Source of the DNA: Prorocentrum cordatum
Lineage: Eukaryota; Sar; Dinophyceae; Prorocentrales; Prorocentraceae
DNA length: 64,000 nucleotides
Assembly (NCBI GenBank): GCA_963575745.1
Contig: CAUYUJ010017883.1
Coordinates: 120,278-184,277 of the forward strand
Direction of reading: 5' to 3'
Positions within the stretch are counted from its first letter, which is position 1; every line of letters starts with the position of its first letter. A program made the translations under genes and the position numbers. Of the stretch, positions 1 to 11,300 are shown piece after piece. Under the pieces are notes generated by a model, which searched no databases, was not told the DNA's origin, and worked only from the letters and a program-made list of their open reading frames with translations.

Positions 1-480
1 ACAAGGGGGGAGGATATGATGCACTCCGACATGTGGTCACCTGAGCAGATGCAGGACGGCATGCAGGCCGCCCAGGGGTCGCCGCTTCTCTCCTCTGCTA
101 CCCTTAGCCTCCCTCCTTCTGATACCCCATCCTCATGTCGTGCTCTTCCTCCTCCTCCTCCTTCACAACTTCCGCCCTCCTCCTCGTCCTCCTCCTCGCT
201 TCATCCCTCCCTCCCTCCCTCCCTCCTTGCCTCCGTATCCCTCAGTCCTCCTCGTCCTCCCCCTCCTCCTCTCCTCTGCTACCCTTAGCCTCCCTCCTTC
301 TTGTCCTCTGTCCTCATCTCGTGCTCTTCCTTGTAAGTCCAGCGGCCTGAGCATGATCCAGCGAAGCTGCACCAGTTCCTTGGAGCACTGAGCAAATCCC
401 AGGCTGTTCACCGAATGTCCTCCCCCCTCTCTTGTGTCTGACGTACAACCTTTCTCTTGTTTGTTCCCTGACTAGCTTCG
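1..480. repeat. CT-rich low-complexity DNA with a ~185-bp tandem duplication
   Basis: Pyrimidine-rich sequence dominated by CCT and CCCT runs. The stretch beginning CTCCTCTGCTACCCTTAGCC near 91 recurs near 272, each followed by CTCCCTCCTTCT and a CTCGTGCTCTTCC-like end, so a unit of about 185 bp is duplicated. No coding signal beyond serine/proline/leucine-rich frames expected from CT repeats. Confidence 0.7.
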
Positions 481-484
481 CTCT

Positions 485-1240
485 TTAGTCGGGAGTATCG
501 TGCCCCCAAGAGCAAGTTGTAGAAACCTGTGTTCTCGGCTCGCGCATGCACATACTCTTTTCATGCCCTGGGACCCTGGCCCCCGCCCCCCCCTCCACTT
601 TTCCGAAACTCCCCTCTGGTACTCTTCTTTTTCCTTGGGTGTCCCGGAGCCCTTCTGGGACTTTTGGCGGTCGGTTTCGGCCTTGAGAGGCTGCCCCTCT
701 GGTTCCAGGGGCGGCCCACTGCTCCGACGAGCCCCCTGGGCTCCCCAGGAGGCTCCCAGAGTTCCGCAACAACTCCACGAGGGACTCCTTGACAGTCCCA
801 CGTGGATCACAAGGTAGCGCTCCCGTGGCCCTGGAGCCTTGCGAGAACTCTTCCTGAGGGCCCCAAATCGTCAAAAAGCAGTGTTTCGTTGTGCGATGTA
901 TTTTGGCTTTCTCGCATTTTCGCTTCCGATGAGATCTCTTGTGGCCTTCGGAGAAAGCACCAAGAGCGTCCCAACGCAGGCCCAAGAGGCTCCAGAGACG
1001 GTTCTTGGACGTGCCCAAGAGGCCCCCCCCCGAGATGCCCCCAAGAGGCCCCCAGAGGTCCCCCTGAGGGCCCAACGAGGTTCCGAGAGAGCCCCAATAG
1101 TGCCCCAGGAGGCCCCACGAGCAGCCCCCCGAGCGGGCCCCTGGACGCCTTCGACTCCAAGATGACCCGAAAAGGCCTCCCGAGGCCGCCATGGGCCCCC
1201 AAGAGAGAAACAAGACGGCGGAAGAGGAAAGGGGGCTAGG
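485..1240 (-). repeat. CTCTTGGGCC-type minisatellite, minus orientation
   Basis: The minus strand reads as degenerate runs of GGCCTCTTGGGG (plus strand CCCCAAGAGGCC), the same family that fills 16.0-17.2, 28.4-34.0 and 54.1-54.9 kb on the plus strand. It stays open in several frames only because the repeat lacks stop triplets. This is the one clear copy in reversed orientation. Confidence 0.65.
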
Positions 1241-1283
1241 CCCAGAATTGTTGCGAAGACCTTAGGCTGGTGCCGCCGAGCCT

Positions 1284-1290
1284 GAAGAGG

Positions 1291-1323
<33 letters not shown>

Positions 1324-1575
1324 CGTTGGCGATGACGACAGCGACGACGACGAGGAGGAGGAGGAGGAGGAGGAGGAGGAGGCGGAGGAGGAGGAGGAGG
1401 AGGAGGAGGAGGACGACGACGACCATTGACGACGGCGACGACGACGACAGCGACGACGACGAGGAGGAGGAGGAGGAGGAGGAGGAGGAGGAGGCGGAGG
1501 AGGAGGAGGAGGACGACGACCGTTGACGACGACGACGACGACGGCGACGACGACGACAGCGACGACGACGAGGAC

Positions 1576-1632
<57 letters not shown>

Positions 1633-1716
1633 GAGGAGGAGGAGGAGGAGGAGGAGGAGGAGGAGGACGACGACCGTTGACGACGACGACGACGACAGCG
1701 ACGACGACGAGGAGGA

Positions 1717-1779
<63 letters not shown>

Positions 1780-1875
1780 GGAGGAGGAGGAGGAGGAGGA
1801 GGAGGAGGAGGAGGACGACGAGGACGACGAGGACGAGGACGACGAGGACGACGAGAAGGAGGACGACGACGACGC
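1284..1875. repeat. (GAC)n/(GAG)n trinucleotide array
   Basis: Alternating blocks of GAC and GAG triplets with a repeated junction (GAC)n-CGTTGACGACGAC or CATTGACGACGG at about 1,320, 1,425, 1,520 and 1,675. The recurring junction shows that blocks of about 100-155 bp were duplicated as units, not just slipped triplets. Frames are homopolymeric Asp/Glu or Ser/Arg. Confidence 0.9.
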
Positions 1876-1954
1876 TGACGCTCTGGAGCCGAAAGCGGAA
1901 GAGGGAAAAGGGGGGAGGCCCAGGATTATGAAACGAGCGTTTTCTACTGTTATT

Positions 1955-2100
1955 GGCAGGCCTCCCCGGGTTCGAGCGGGGGGGTGACATTCCCTTCCCT
2001 CTGAAACGGGGGGAAGTGGGAGGGCGCAGAATCCCTCCCTGCCCCCCCTGGTTCGAACCAAGAGGGTTGGGGGGGCAAGATCTCCCCCCCTTTCCCAGAC
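1955..2100. repeat. Isolated GGTTCGAACC-type repeats
   Basis: Contains GGGTTCGAGCGGGGGGGTGAC at 1,969 and CTGGTTCGAACCAAGAGGG near 2,049, separated by G-rich spacer. It resembles the arm units of the foldback structure at 8.3-9.7 kb, suggesting a solo derivative. Confidence 0.5.
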
Positions 2101-2109
2101 CCCCGGACG

Positions 2110-2222
2110 TTTTTTTTTTTTTTTTTTTTTTTTTGTTTTTTTTTTTTTTTTTTTTTTTTTTCACAACGTCGACCCTCCTCCTCCTCCTCCTCCTCCTCCT
2201 CCTCCTCCTCCTCCTCCTCCTC
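2110..2222. repeat. Poly(T) tract followed by (CCT)n
   Basis: About 50 T residues interrupted once by G (2,110-2,161), a short unique piece, then (CCT)n from 2,174 to 2,222. Read on the minus strand this is (AGG)n followed by poly(A), a possible retroposed 3-prime end, but no upstream coding relic is evident. Confidence 0.8.
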
Positions 2223-3716
2223 ACTTTTTGACGTTGGCATGACTCTGAGCATCGGGGCTCGCAGTTTTCAGCCTCCTCCGCCTCCTCTTCCTCGTCCTCC
2301 TCCTCTCCTGGAATGCCGCGGGGCCCCTGACTCTCTGTGCCATTACATTTGTTGCCCTAGATTCGACTCCCTCCTGGTCCAGGCCTCTGGATCCTCGGTC
2401 CCCTCGGACGTGCGAGCGCGGCCAGCCCTCGCTGGCCATAGCAAGGACGCCGCTCGTCTTCTGGTGATGCGGTACCACCTCCATAGGCGCCTGCATCTGG
2501 TCAGGCCCCGCGGCCTTTCCAGGGTGGTTTCCGACAGCACCCGTCTGGAGTGCGCCCGTGCCGCGCGGGCCGCGACGGCTCTCCCGCGCGGCCGGCGAGC
2601 CGCCCGCGTCGTCGCCCGCGCCCGCCGGCGCGCGGCGTCTGCGCGGCAGGTGGGGAGCTGCCGACCTCGTGCCGACTCCGGCCCCCCTCTCCCTCCCTCC
2701 CTCCCTCTCTCCCTGCCGACTCCGGCCCCCTCCCTGGTCCCTCCCTTCCCTCCCTCCCTCCCTCCCTCTCTCCCTTCACCCGCCCCTCCCGCGATGCCCA
2801 TGGCGGCTCGCAGGGCTGGATGCCCCAGATCTGCGGCTACGCAGACGTCGGGACGCCCGTGACGCAGACCACTGGCGTGGACAGTGACGAAGCGGCCTCC
2901 TCGTTGTCTGGGAGGGGCGCCAGGGGCCGGGCATGGACGAATACGACGAGGACGGTGGCGGTGACGACGATGAAGAGACGACAAGGAGAGAAACGAGGAG
3001 GCGGGCGACGATGATGACTGACGATGAGGAGGATTGGGCGATGGAGGATGAGGAGGAGCTCGGAAGATGAGGGATGCCAGAAGAGTCATGAGGCGGAGGA
3101 TGGAGGATGGAGAACGAGGATTAGGAGAAATGAGGATGAGGATGGAACGCGGAGTATGTACGGTAATGATGATGAGTGGGAGGAGGATGAGCAGAGGTGG
3201 CAAGGATTGTGATTTATGCAGCCTGTCCATCGTGAGACTGTAGGCGGATTCAGATGCACACTCCGGGCCCACTTTCTCTGAGTACCTGGGGGCACGGGCC
3301 CTCAGATGTAGGGTAGAGTTCTGCTCTGGGGCGGCCAGGTCTGCCGAGCGGTGTGGCAGGCCCGCGGCGTCCCATGTCATGAGAGTGGAAGCGATCACGC
3401 CAGTGTGTGTTGAGCGCGGTGGAGTTGGTCGACAGTCATGATCTGACAACCAGCCCTTGACCCTATGTGCCCCAACGAAGCCAGATCCATCCCTGGATGC
3501 CCAAATTTCCCAGGGGCTGTGGGTGCAAGGTGTCAGATCGGGGCCCCCGCTCGGATGGTGTCCCTGTCGGGCCTTAATAACTAGCACTCGAAGCTGCAGC
3601 GCGCTCCCAACAGGCGAGCCGCGAGTGTGCCCCCCCCCCCCCCCTGTATCTGGGGATGTCAGCTGACCACCTCCCTCGCCAATTCTGGCTGGGGCCCGTC
3701 CTGGCTCAGGATCCTC
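2223..3716. other. GC-rich intergenic DNA, no gene recognised
   Basis: Contains a duplicated block (GCCGACTCCGGCCCCC followed by CCCT runs, at about 2,670 and 2,716), a GAGGATGAGGA-rich stretch near 2,930-3,200, and otherwise low-copy-looking sequence. Frames longer than 100 codons here are arginine/proline-rich products of high GC and show no recognisable domain. Confidence 0.5.
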
Positions 3717-3840
3717 CTCTTCCTCCTCCTCATCCTCCTCCTCCTCCTTATTCTCCATCCTCCCTTCCTCCCCCCTCCTCCTCCATTTCCCTCCCTTCCC
3801 CCCTCCTCCTCCTCTTCCTCCTCCTCCTCCTCCTCCTCAG
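3717..3840. repeat. (CCT)n microsatellite
   Basis: CCT triplets with T and CC interruptions; reverse orientation of the common GGA arrays. Confidence 0.85.
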
Positions 3841-4204
3841 CAGGCATCCGCACTCGCGCGAGCACTCGCGCGGGCACTCCCGCGGGCAGCACCGTCACAA
3901 CACGAGGCTCTCCCGCGGGCCCGGCCGTGCGGCCCCCCTGGCCGCCACCGCGGGCCCCCTTTGGACCCGCTGCGACCGAGACCCAGAACTCTCATGGCCA
4001 GGCCAATCTGCAGGGCCGGCGTGCCCGCGCGCGCTGCGCCGCGCCGCGCCGGCCCGGGGGCCGCGCTGCGCTGGGGGCTCAGGAGCGACAAGCACGGCGC
4101 CGTCAGCAGCGCGGACGCGGGGCTGATGGGGGCCGGCGGCGTGGCCGGGGACCCCGCGGCGGGGAGGGGGCCGCCGGCGTGCCGCTGGGCGCGCTGCCCA
4201 GCAC

Positions 4205-4735
4205 TGGAGGAGGAGGAGGTGGAGGAGCAGGAGCAGGAGGAGGAGGAGGAGGGAGGAGGAGGAGGAGGAGGAGGAGGAGGAGGAGGAGGAGGAGGCGGAG
4301 GAGGAGGCGGAAGAGGAGGAGGCGGATGAGGGGGAGGAGGAGGAGGCGGCGGAGGAGGAGGAGGCGGAAGAGGAGGAGGCGGAGGTGGAGGCGGAGGAGG
4401 AGGAGGCGGAGGAGGAGGAGGAGGAGGAGGCGGAGGAGGAAGGGAAGGAGGAGGAGGAGGAGGAGGAGGAGAAGGAGGAGGAGAAGGAGGAGGAGGAGGA
4501 GGAGGCGGAGGATGCGGAGGCGGGAGGCGGAGGCGAGGAAGGAGAGGAGGAGGAGGAGGAGGAGGGAGGAGGAGGAGGAGGAGGAGGAGGAGGAGGAGGC
4601 GGAGGAGGAGGAGGAGGAGGAGGAGGAGGAGGAGAGGAGGAGGAGGAGGAGGAGGAGGAGGAGGAGGAGGAGGAGGAGGAGGAGGAGGAGGAGGAGGAGG
4701 AGGAGGAGAGGGGAGCAGGGGAGGAGGAGGCAGCG
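4205..4735. repeat. Long (GGA)n microsatellite
   Basis: About 530 bp of GGA triplets with GGC, AGA and GGT variants. It creates long Gly, Glu, Arg (plus) and Pro, Leu, Ser (minus) frames that are not genes. No recognisable element abuts its 5-prime side. Confidence 0.95.
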
Positions 4736-4739
4736 CGCC

Positions 4740-5878
4740 TGGATCTGCCCCCCCCCCCCCCCTCCCTCCTCCGCGGCCCCCTCGAGCCGTGCACCGAGGA
4801 GTCACCCCCTGCCTGGTGTCGCTTTGGCGTGCAGCCGAGCGAGATGGCCAGATGTGTCGGCGTGGTTTTTGTCGGCGGTCCAGGTCGGTCGATTCGACTC
4901 GGCCAGTCGGCTTGCTGTTTCGGATGAGGCCCTCGATCCATGGATAGGTTTCAGTCGGACGTGTCCCTCTACATGAGGACTATGCAAAAGTGGTAAGAAA
5001 TAGTCAGGGGACGATTTCTCGACGATGTTTCATTTTTGTTAATTTTTGATTTTCCTCTAGAATCCGCCTGTAGGGGGACATGCCCGACCTAAGGATAGTT
5101 GGTCCGCATGGACAGATTCTGTCAGATTTTGTCGGCGTGCCCGTTCCCTCCTCGTGCGCCTCCTCGTGCCCCCCTCTAACAGACCCAGGGGATGGGGCAC
5201 GGGGAGGCCCCGAAGGGGAAGACTGAGGTTTGGAACGACACACTTGTTGCACCACCTATGCCCAGAGGGTGAGTGGGATGTCTAGAAGAAGCGCGTTCTG
5301 AAAAACGTAGGTCTGGGGTACCTCTCGGAGGGGCCATAGCGCGTCAACAATTGCTTCAAGTGTACTGTAATAATTCATGGGCGCCATCTGCTTCGAATCG
5401 TCATGGCACAGTATCTGTTTCAGCGTTCCCGTGAGGCGCGTATTGTGAGTGTGTGCGAAAGGACACACGAATCGCATTGCATGTATCATGTTTGTTGTTT
5501 TTTTGCGGCACAAGTGCGTTGTTTAGTTGGCCAATCTATCCTTGCGGAAGTGTGGGAGTTCCGGCTTCTCATGGCAACCCTATCCGAATCCAAAACAGAG
5601 AGGGAATGCGAACCAGGAGACGGTGGAACGGATAGTTCCAATGTTTCTTGTCGTGGCGTCATGCTTGTACTTTTTGAGACGGACCATCGTGGGGGAGGCG
5701 GTCATCGTTTTGTTGTCGTTGTCGTTGAACTCTCACTATTGAAGAATAATTATTGTTGATCCCCCCTCCGGTGCACATTATATTTTTCAATTGAAGTGCC
5801 CCTTCCGGCGCTCGCACCCAGTTTTTTATCAGGGAAAGTTTTCCTCCTCAAACTGTGTTGTTGGCCCCCAGGTTGCAA
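4740..5878. other. Low-copy intergenic DNA with one dispersed-repeat fragment
   Basis: No coding similarity is recognisable. The only repeat seen is the fragment at 5,000-5,090 (separate entry). The short frames are not protein-like. Confidence 0.45.
5000..5090 (+). repeat. Dispersed ~100-bp repeat, copy 1
   Basis: Begins AATAGTC, continues GGGGACGATTTC, has an AT-rich middle, and ends CCGCCTGTAGGGGGACATGC followed by CCGACC. The same series occurs in the same orientation at 45,685-45,800, about 40 kb away. Confidence 0.6.
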
Positions 5879-5879
5879 C

Positions 5880-6185
5880 AACAACGGCTCCCGCTTGAGA
5901 TTTCCTCACAATTTAGCCAGGACCCCCGCTCCCTCCCGAGACTTCCTCGCACTTTATTATGGAATCGCGCTCTCGCTTGGGACTTCCTTACACTTTATTC
6001 AGGAATCGCTTTCTCGGCGCTCTGGAGTCGCGCTCTCGCTGGAGACTTGCTTGCAATTTACTCAAGAATAGCTCCCTTGCGTGGGAATTTCTCGCAATTT
6101 GCTCAAGCGCCGCGCTCTCGACACTCAGGCACCCAGGAGTCGCGCTCACGCCTAGGACTCCCCCACAGGTTACTTAAGCATCGGG
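5880..6185. repeat. ~59-bp degenerate tandem repeat
   Basis: Five or six units containing CGCTCTCGCTTGGGACTTCC followed by TTACACTTTATTCAGGAA-like sequence. Later units change gradually, with GCAATTTACTCAAGAAT replacing the second half. Confidence 0.6.
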
Positions 6186-6900
6186 ATCTCGCTACCCTTC
6201 GTGGTCCCATTGCCGCCCTTCGTGGCCCCTCGCTGCCCTTCGTGGCCCCGTGGCAGCCCTTCGTGGCCCCCTCGCTTTGTTTCGTGGTCCCGTTGCAGCC
6301 CTTCGTGGCCCCCTCGCTGCCCTGGGTGGCCCCGGTGCAGCCCTTCGTGGCCCCCTCGCTGCCCTTTGTGGCCCCGCCCCGTTGCACCCGTTCGTGGCCC
6401 CCTCGCTGCCCTTCGTGGCCCCGTTGCAGCCCTTCGTGGCCCCCTCGCTGCCCTTCGTGGCCTCATATATGTATGCCCGTCGTGGCCCCCGTTCGTTCGC
6501 GCCCGTCGTGGCCCCATGTGCATGCCCTTCGTGGCCCCGCTGTCTTCCTTCGTGGCCCCCTCGCTGCCCTTCGTGGCCCCCTCGCTGCCCTTCGTGGTCT
6601 CGTTGCTGCCCTCCGCGGCCCAATATACGCATGCCCTTCGTGGCCCCCGCTAGTTCGCGCCCGTCGTGGCCCCATGTGCATGCCCTTCGTGGCCCCGCTG
6701 TCGCCTTTTGTGGCCCCCTCGCTGTCCTACGTTGCCTAGTTGCCACCTCTGGCCCCGTCGTTGCCGTCTGTGGACCCGCATTATCTGCCCTTCGTGGCCC
6801 CCGCTCGTTCGCGCTCTTCGTGGCCCCATACGCATTCCCTTCGTGCCCCCGCTGTCGCCCTTCGTGGCCTGCTTCGTGCCCTTCGTGGCCCTGCTGTCGT
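6186..6900. repeat. ~21-bp CCCTTCGTGGCCCC minisatellite
   Basis: Dozens of units of CCCTTCGTGGCCCCCTCG-type sequence, with larger duplicated blocks (ATGTGCATGCCCTTCGTGGC at about 6,515 and 6,674; CCCGTTCGTTCGCGCCCGTC at 6,488 with a relative at 6,650). Both strands stay open for 300-400 codons because the period is a multiple of three and the units lack stops. Confidence 0.85.
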
Positions 6901-7005
6901 TCTCTCTCTCGCTCTCGCTCTCGCTTTCGCTCGTCGTCGTCGTCGTCACCGTCGTCGCCGTCGACGTCGTCGTCGTCGTTGTCGTCGTCATCGTCGTTGT
7001 GGTCG
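6900..7005. repeat. CTCGCT and GTCGTC short tandem repeats
   Basis: CTCTCGCTCTCG hexamer-like repeats followed by GTCGTCGTC triplets ending at about 7,005. Confidence 0.8.
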
Positions 7006-8285
7006 GTCCCCTGTCCGTCCCTCTTGGGGTCGGGTTGCCGCCGATCAGCTCTGCCGCTGGCCAGGCCGACTGTCCGCGGCCGTCCCGCCGCTTGCCGGGG
7101 CCCGGCCTGCAGGGAAGAAATGTATCCCCCCCAAAAGGGGTACGATCGAAGACGACGAGGGCGGGTATCGAGGGTTTGGGAAATACGCGTGAAAAAAGGA
7201 CACTCGAGCAGATAAGAACGAGCAGTCTTACAATTATTGTTGTTGCTGGGGGCGGGCAGCCGCGAGAAGAACATCCAGAGGAGAAGCACGCAAAGCAACA
7301 TGTGGCCAAATGTTGGATTCACACGGAGGCTGGGATTTGTTCTTCGGAATTCCTTATTCGGGGTCTCTTGCAATGGATTTCCTCTTGTAGCTTTTTGGCT
7401 GATGATTCCTTACTCACGACTCCGCATAGCCCTCACACACAGACACATAGCCCTTACTGGATTCCCTCCCTCCCCCCATAGCCCTGCCACGCAGACGCAC
7501 ACACAAGCCTACCGAGTTTTGCGCCGACACCGACATCAAGGATCCCTCCCTCCCTCCCTCCTTTCACTTTTTTGTTATATATATATGTGTATATATATAT
7601 ATATATATCGCATTGCATGTTCTCTCCAGGTACACCAGATGTGATTCCCGCTTCGAGGCTACGGCCTCCACCGCCACGCCCAAACGGGCGCGTGCGGGCG
7701 CCCACGCGGCGTGCGCACGGATATGGCGTTCGTTCGTTTGTTCGTTACTCACGACTTCGCACGAAGGATTACTCATTAAGGGTTTTGTGATAAAGATGTG
7801 TTGCGGATTCGTTACGAAGGGCCGTTTACGAAGGATCCTTAGCAGCAAGGACTAAGGGTTCCGTAGTAATCATTATGCATGAAGGGTTCTTTAGTCACGA
7901 TTATATGCGAAGGACTCGTCAGCAGGATGGATTCCTTATCGCGGACTTTTTATTAATGATTCCTTGGCAAGGATTTCCTACCAAGGATTCTGAATGAGGC
8001 TTCGTTATTTGGGATTCCTTAAGCGGGTTCTTGGTCAGGATTCTTGACTCGGGAATCCTGATCAAGAGTTCCTTACCAAATATCAATTTTAGGCGATGTC
8101 CTACTAAGGTCAGGATAAAACATGAATCGTCGACTCCCAGGGACATATGCGAAAATATGGGAAGTGGGGGGGGAAGACGAACACCTAGAAAATATACGGA
8201 ATCCTTGCGTCTATTTTTCTGAAAGGGCGTGTTCTACCGCTGCTGGCAGAAAACCGGAGAGGTCATTGGGGGTTCCTAACCCGTC
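7006..8285. other. Low-copy DNA with degenerate AAGGATTCC repeats
   Basis: From about 7,380 to 8,080 the sequence is full of short near-palindromic words such as AAGGATTCCTTA, GATTCCTTACTCACGACT and AAGGGTTC, and there is an AT-dinucleotide run at 7,577-7,610. The same words return at 9,860-9,990 on the other side of the foldback element, so that element seems to have entered this repeat. No gene recognised. Confidence 0.5.
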
Positions 8286-8289
8286 CCCC

Positions 8290-9715
8290 CCCCCCCCCCC
8301 CCCCGAAAATCGGGGGGGGGTCACTACTGGTTCGAACCCCCCCCCAGTCCATCATGAATAGGGGGGGGGGGTCACTACCGGTTCGAACCCCCCCCCCACC
8401 CCTCGAAAACCGGGGGGTTCATTACCGGTTCGAGCCCCCCCCTCCACCTCGCCCCCCCCCCTCGAAAACCAGGGGAGGTCACTACCGGTTCGAACCCCTC
8501 CCCCCCCCCTCGCCGCCGGCAAACGATGCCCGCTCCTCGGGACAGTTGGAGAATGGTGGGGATGTTGGGACAGTGGTGGGAACGGTGGTGGTAGGGACAG
8601 TGGTTCGGGGAAAGTGGGACCGTGGTGCGGACAGTGGTGGGGACAGTGGTGGTGGGGACAGTGGTGAGGGGACAGCGGGACAGTGGTGGGGACAGTGGGA
8701 CAGTGGTGGGGACGGTAGTGGTGGGGACGCTGGTGAAGGCGGTGGCGAGGACAGTGGTGGGACAGTAGTACAGTGGGGAAAGTGGTGGGGACAGTGGGGA
8801 CAGTGGGACAGTGATGGGGACAGTGGGGACGGTGGGACAGCACAGTGGGACAGTGGCGGGGACAGTGGGACAGTGGTGGGAACAGTGGGGACTGGGACAG
8901 TGGTGGGGACCGTGGGGAAAGTGGGGAGAGTGGGACCGTGGTGGGACAATGGTGGGGAGAGTGGGGACAGTGAGACACTGGTGGGGGCACTGGCGGGGAC
9001 AGCGGGGACAATGGTGGGAACAGTGGGGACAGTGGGACAGTGGTGGGGACGGTGGTGGTGGGGACAGTGGTGTGGGGACCGTGGGAATGTGGTGGAAACA
9101 GGTGGTGGTGGCGACAGTGGTGAGGGCGGTGGCGAGGACGGCGGTGGGATAATGGGACAGAGGTACAGTAGGGACAGTGGTGGGGACAGTGGGGACAGTG
9201 GTGGGAACAGTGGGACAGCTCAGGGGGACAGCGGCGGGGACAGTGGGACAGTGGGACAGTGGGGACAGTGGGACACTGGTTGGGGCCGTGGAGAAAGTGG
9301 GGAGAATGGAACCGCGGTGGGAACAGTGGTGGGGACTGGGGACAGTGCGACAGTGGTGGGAGCACTGGTGAGGACAGTGGTGACGGTGGTGGGAACACTG
9401 GGGACAGTGGTGGTGAGGACAGTGGTGCTGGGAACAGCAGTGGGGGATGTGGCGCGGACGGTGGTAGGGACCCAGAGTTGTTTGCTGGCGGTGAGCGTGG
9501 GGGAGGGGGGAGAGGGTTCGAACCGGTAGTGACCCCCCCCGGTTTTCGAGGGGGGGGGTTCGAACTGGTAGTGACCCCCCCCGGTTTTCGAGGAGGGGGG
9601 GGTTCGAACCTGTAGTGACCCCCCCCCGGTTTTCCAGGGGGGGAGGGTTCAAACCGGTAGTGACCCCTTTTTGGTTTTCCAGAGGGGGGGGGTTAGGGTA
9701 AGGGGGAGGGTTTTG
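8290..9715. mobile_element. Foldback-type element: inverted tandem arms around a minisatellite
   Basis: Left arm (8,300-8,545): four units reading CGAAAAYCGGGG, then TCACTACYGGTTCGAACC and a C run, ending CGCCGCCGGCAAACGA. Right arm (9,475-9,700): the reverse complement, beginning TTGTTTGCTGGCGGTGAG and followed by four units of GGTTCGAACCGGTAGTGA, C run, GGTTTTCGAG. The core (8,546-9,470) is a degenerate GGGACAGTGGTGGG minisatellite. Four-plus-four symmetry around an internal tandem repeat is the architecture of Foldback (FB) elements of other eukaryotes. No transposase frame and no target-site duplication seen, so this could instead be an inverted satellite duplication. Confidence 0.6.
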
Positions 9716-10185
9716 CCGGGGGGGGGGTCCAGCAGGGGGGGGGGATTCTCGGAGGGGGGGGGGAGACCCCCGGGTTCCGGAGGAAGAGGGGGGGGAATTT
9801 TCCACAGAAAAGCGGCGGTGGATCACGCTCTCTCATTTATTTGTGTGTCCCTGGGCCCCCTAGTAAGGATTCGTAAGGATTCCTTACTGAGTAGTCCTGA
9901 GCCAGGGTTTTCAGCTGAGGATTTCTCTCACGAAGGACTCCTCACTAGGGACCACTGACCCAGGAGTCCTACCAGGGTTTTTCCTCAATCAGTGCTTGCA
10001 CTAGCGGGAATTCAAAGATTTGTCGAAAGTTGCTGGCCAATCTTGGTAGGCGGCTGGGTTTCCGGGTTCTGTTTCGGGGTTCCCGGGTACCGTTTGCTGG
10101 TTCCGGACCGATTTCGGTGGGCGGCGGGGTTCCCGCGTTCCAGTTTCTGGTTTCCGTGTTCTCGGGTTCCCGGCCGATGTTCTTA
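9716..10185. other. G-rich junction, AAGGATTCC words and low-copy DNA
   Basis: A G-rich stretch (9,690-9,800) passes into AAGGATTCGTAAGGATTCC-type words (9,865-9,960), then a GGTTTCCGGGTTCTG-like short repeat (10,040-10,180). No gene recognised. Confidence 0.5.
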
Positions 10186-11125
10186 TCGATATTTTCATCG
10201 ATCTCACCATCCATCTCATTCAATCGATATCACTATCCATCGCATCACCGATCTCACTATCGATCCCACTATTGATATCACTGTCGTTTTCACCATCGAT
10301 CTCATGATCGATCTCACGATCGACCTAACGATCGCTCTCACTGTCGGTCTCACTCGATGTCAACCACTATTGATTTCACTATCGAAGTCACTATCGGTCT
10401 CACTATCGATTACACTTTTGATCTCACTATCGATCTCACAATCGATCTCACTATCGATTTCACTATCGATCGCACTAGCGATCTTACGATCGATCTCACA
10501 ATCTATGCCGCTCAATTGATCTCACTGTCGATCTCACTATCGATTCCACTTTCGATCTCACCATCAATCTCATGATCGATCTCACGATCGACCTTATAAT
10601 CGCACTCATTGTCGGTCTCACTATCGATGTCAACCAACACCGATTTCACTATCGAAGTCACTACTATCGATTACACTTTTGATCTCACTATCGATCTCAA
10701 ATCGATCTCACAATCGATCGCACTATCGATTTCACTATCGATCTCACTATCTCTGCCGCTCAATCGATCTCACTGTCGATCTCACTTGATCTCCTTATCG
10801 ATTTCGCTGTCGATTTCACTATCGTTCTCACAGTCCATGCCACTCAATCGATCTCACTACCGATCTCACTATCGAACATACGATCGACCTAATGATCGAT
10901 CCCACTATCGATCCCACCCAATCGATCTCACAATCGATCTCACAATCGATCTCACTATCGATCGCACTATCGATCTCGCCATCGATCTCACTATCGATCT
11001 CACTATTGATCTCATCCAATCGATCTCGCTACCAATCTGACGATCGATCTTTCTATCGATCTCACGATCGATCTCACTTTCGATTTCACCCAATTGATCT
11101 CACTATTGATCTCTTTATCCGCGCC
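10186..11125. repeat. 12-bp satellite, consensus ATCGATCTCACT
   Basis: About 75 degenerate 12-bp units, each with the palindromic words ATCGAT and GATC. Larger blocks recur too: CGAAGTCACTATCGGTCTC at 10,382 has a relative near 10,650. Short stretches of the same unit reappear at 11,525-11,720, 12,555-12,660, 12,815-12,875 and 13,400-13,440. Confidence 0.92.
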
Positions 11126-11300
11126 ATAACATCTCATAGCACATAGCATAGCAAGGGACGCCCCCGCTCCACGGGACACCACGGGACACCACGGGAAACC
11201 ACGGGACACCATCTGCACGCCATCGGGACACCATCGGACACCATCGGGACACCACGGGGCCATTGCCGGCCAACCTGGGGGACAGCAACGCTTGGCTCGG
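11126..11300. repeat. GGGACACCAC short tandem repeat
   Basis: Units of ACCACGGGACACC and ACCATCGGGAC, also interleaved with the 12-bp satellite at 11,555-11,740 and found as CCCGGGACACC at 11,828, 13,800 and 14,890. Confidence 0.75.

Noticed and set aside
871-2224. Long minus-strand frames rich in Ser, Val, Leu, Pro (320-396 codons)
   Set aside because: They are translations of GAC/GAG and minisatellite DNA; no non-repetitive protein segment, and equally long frames exist in other phases.
3627-4976. Gly/Glu/Arg and Pro/Ser/Leu frames of 320-450 codons
   Set aside because: Produced by the GGA microsatellite on both strands.
6192-7373. 393-codon minus frame over the CCCTTCGTGGCCCC minisatellite
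   Set aside because: Repeat period is a multiple of three and lacks stops; other phases are open as well.
8300-8520. tRNA T-loop-like GGTTCGAACC words suggested tRNA genes
   Set aside because: They are palindromic repeat units of the foldback arms; no acceptor stem, D arm or anticodon arm is nearby.
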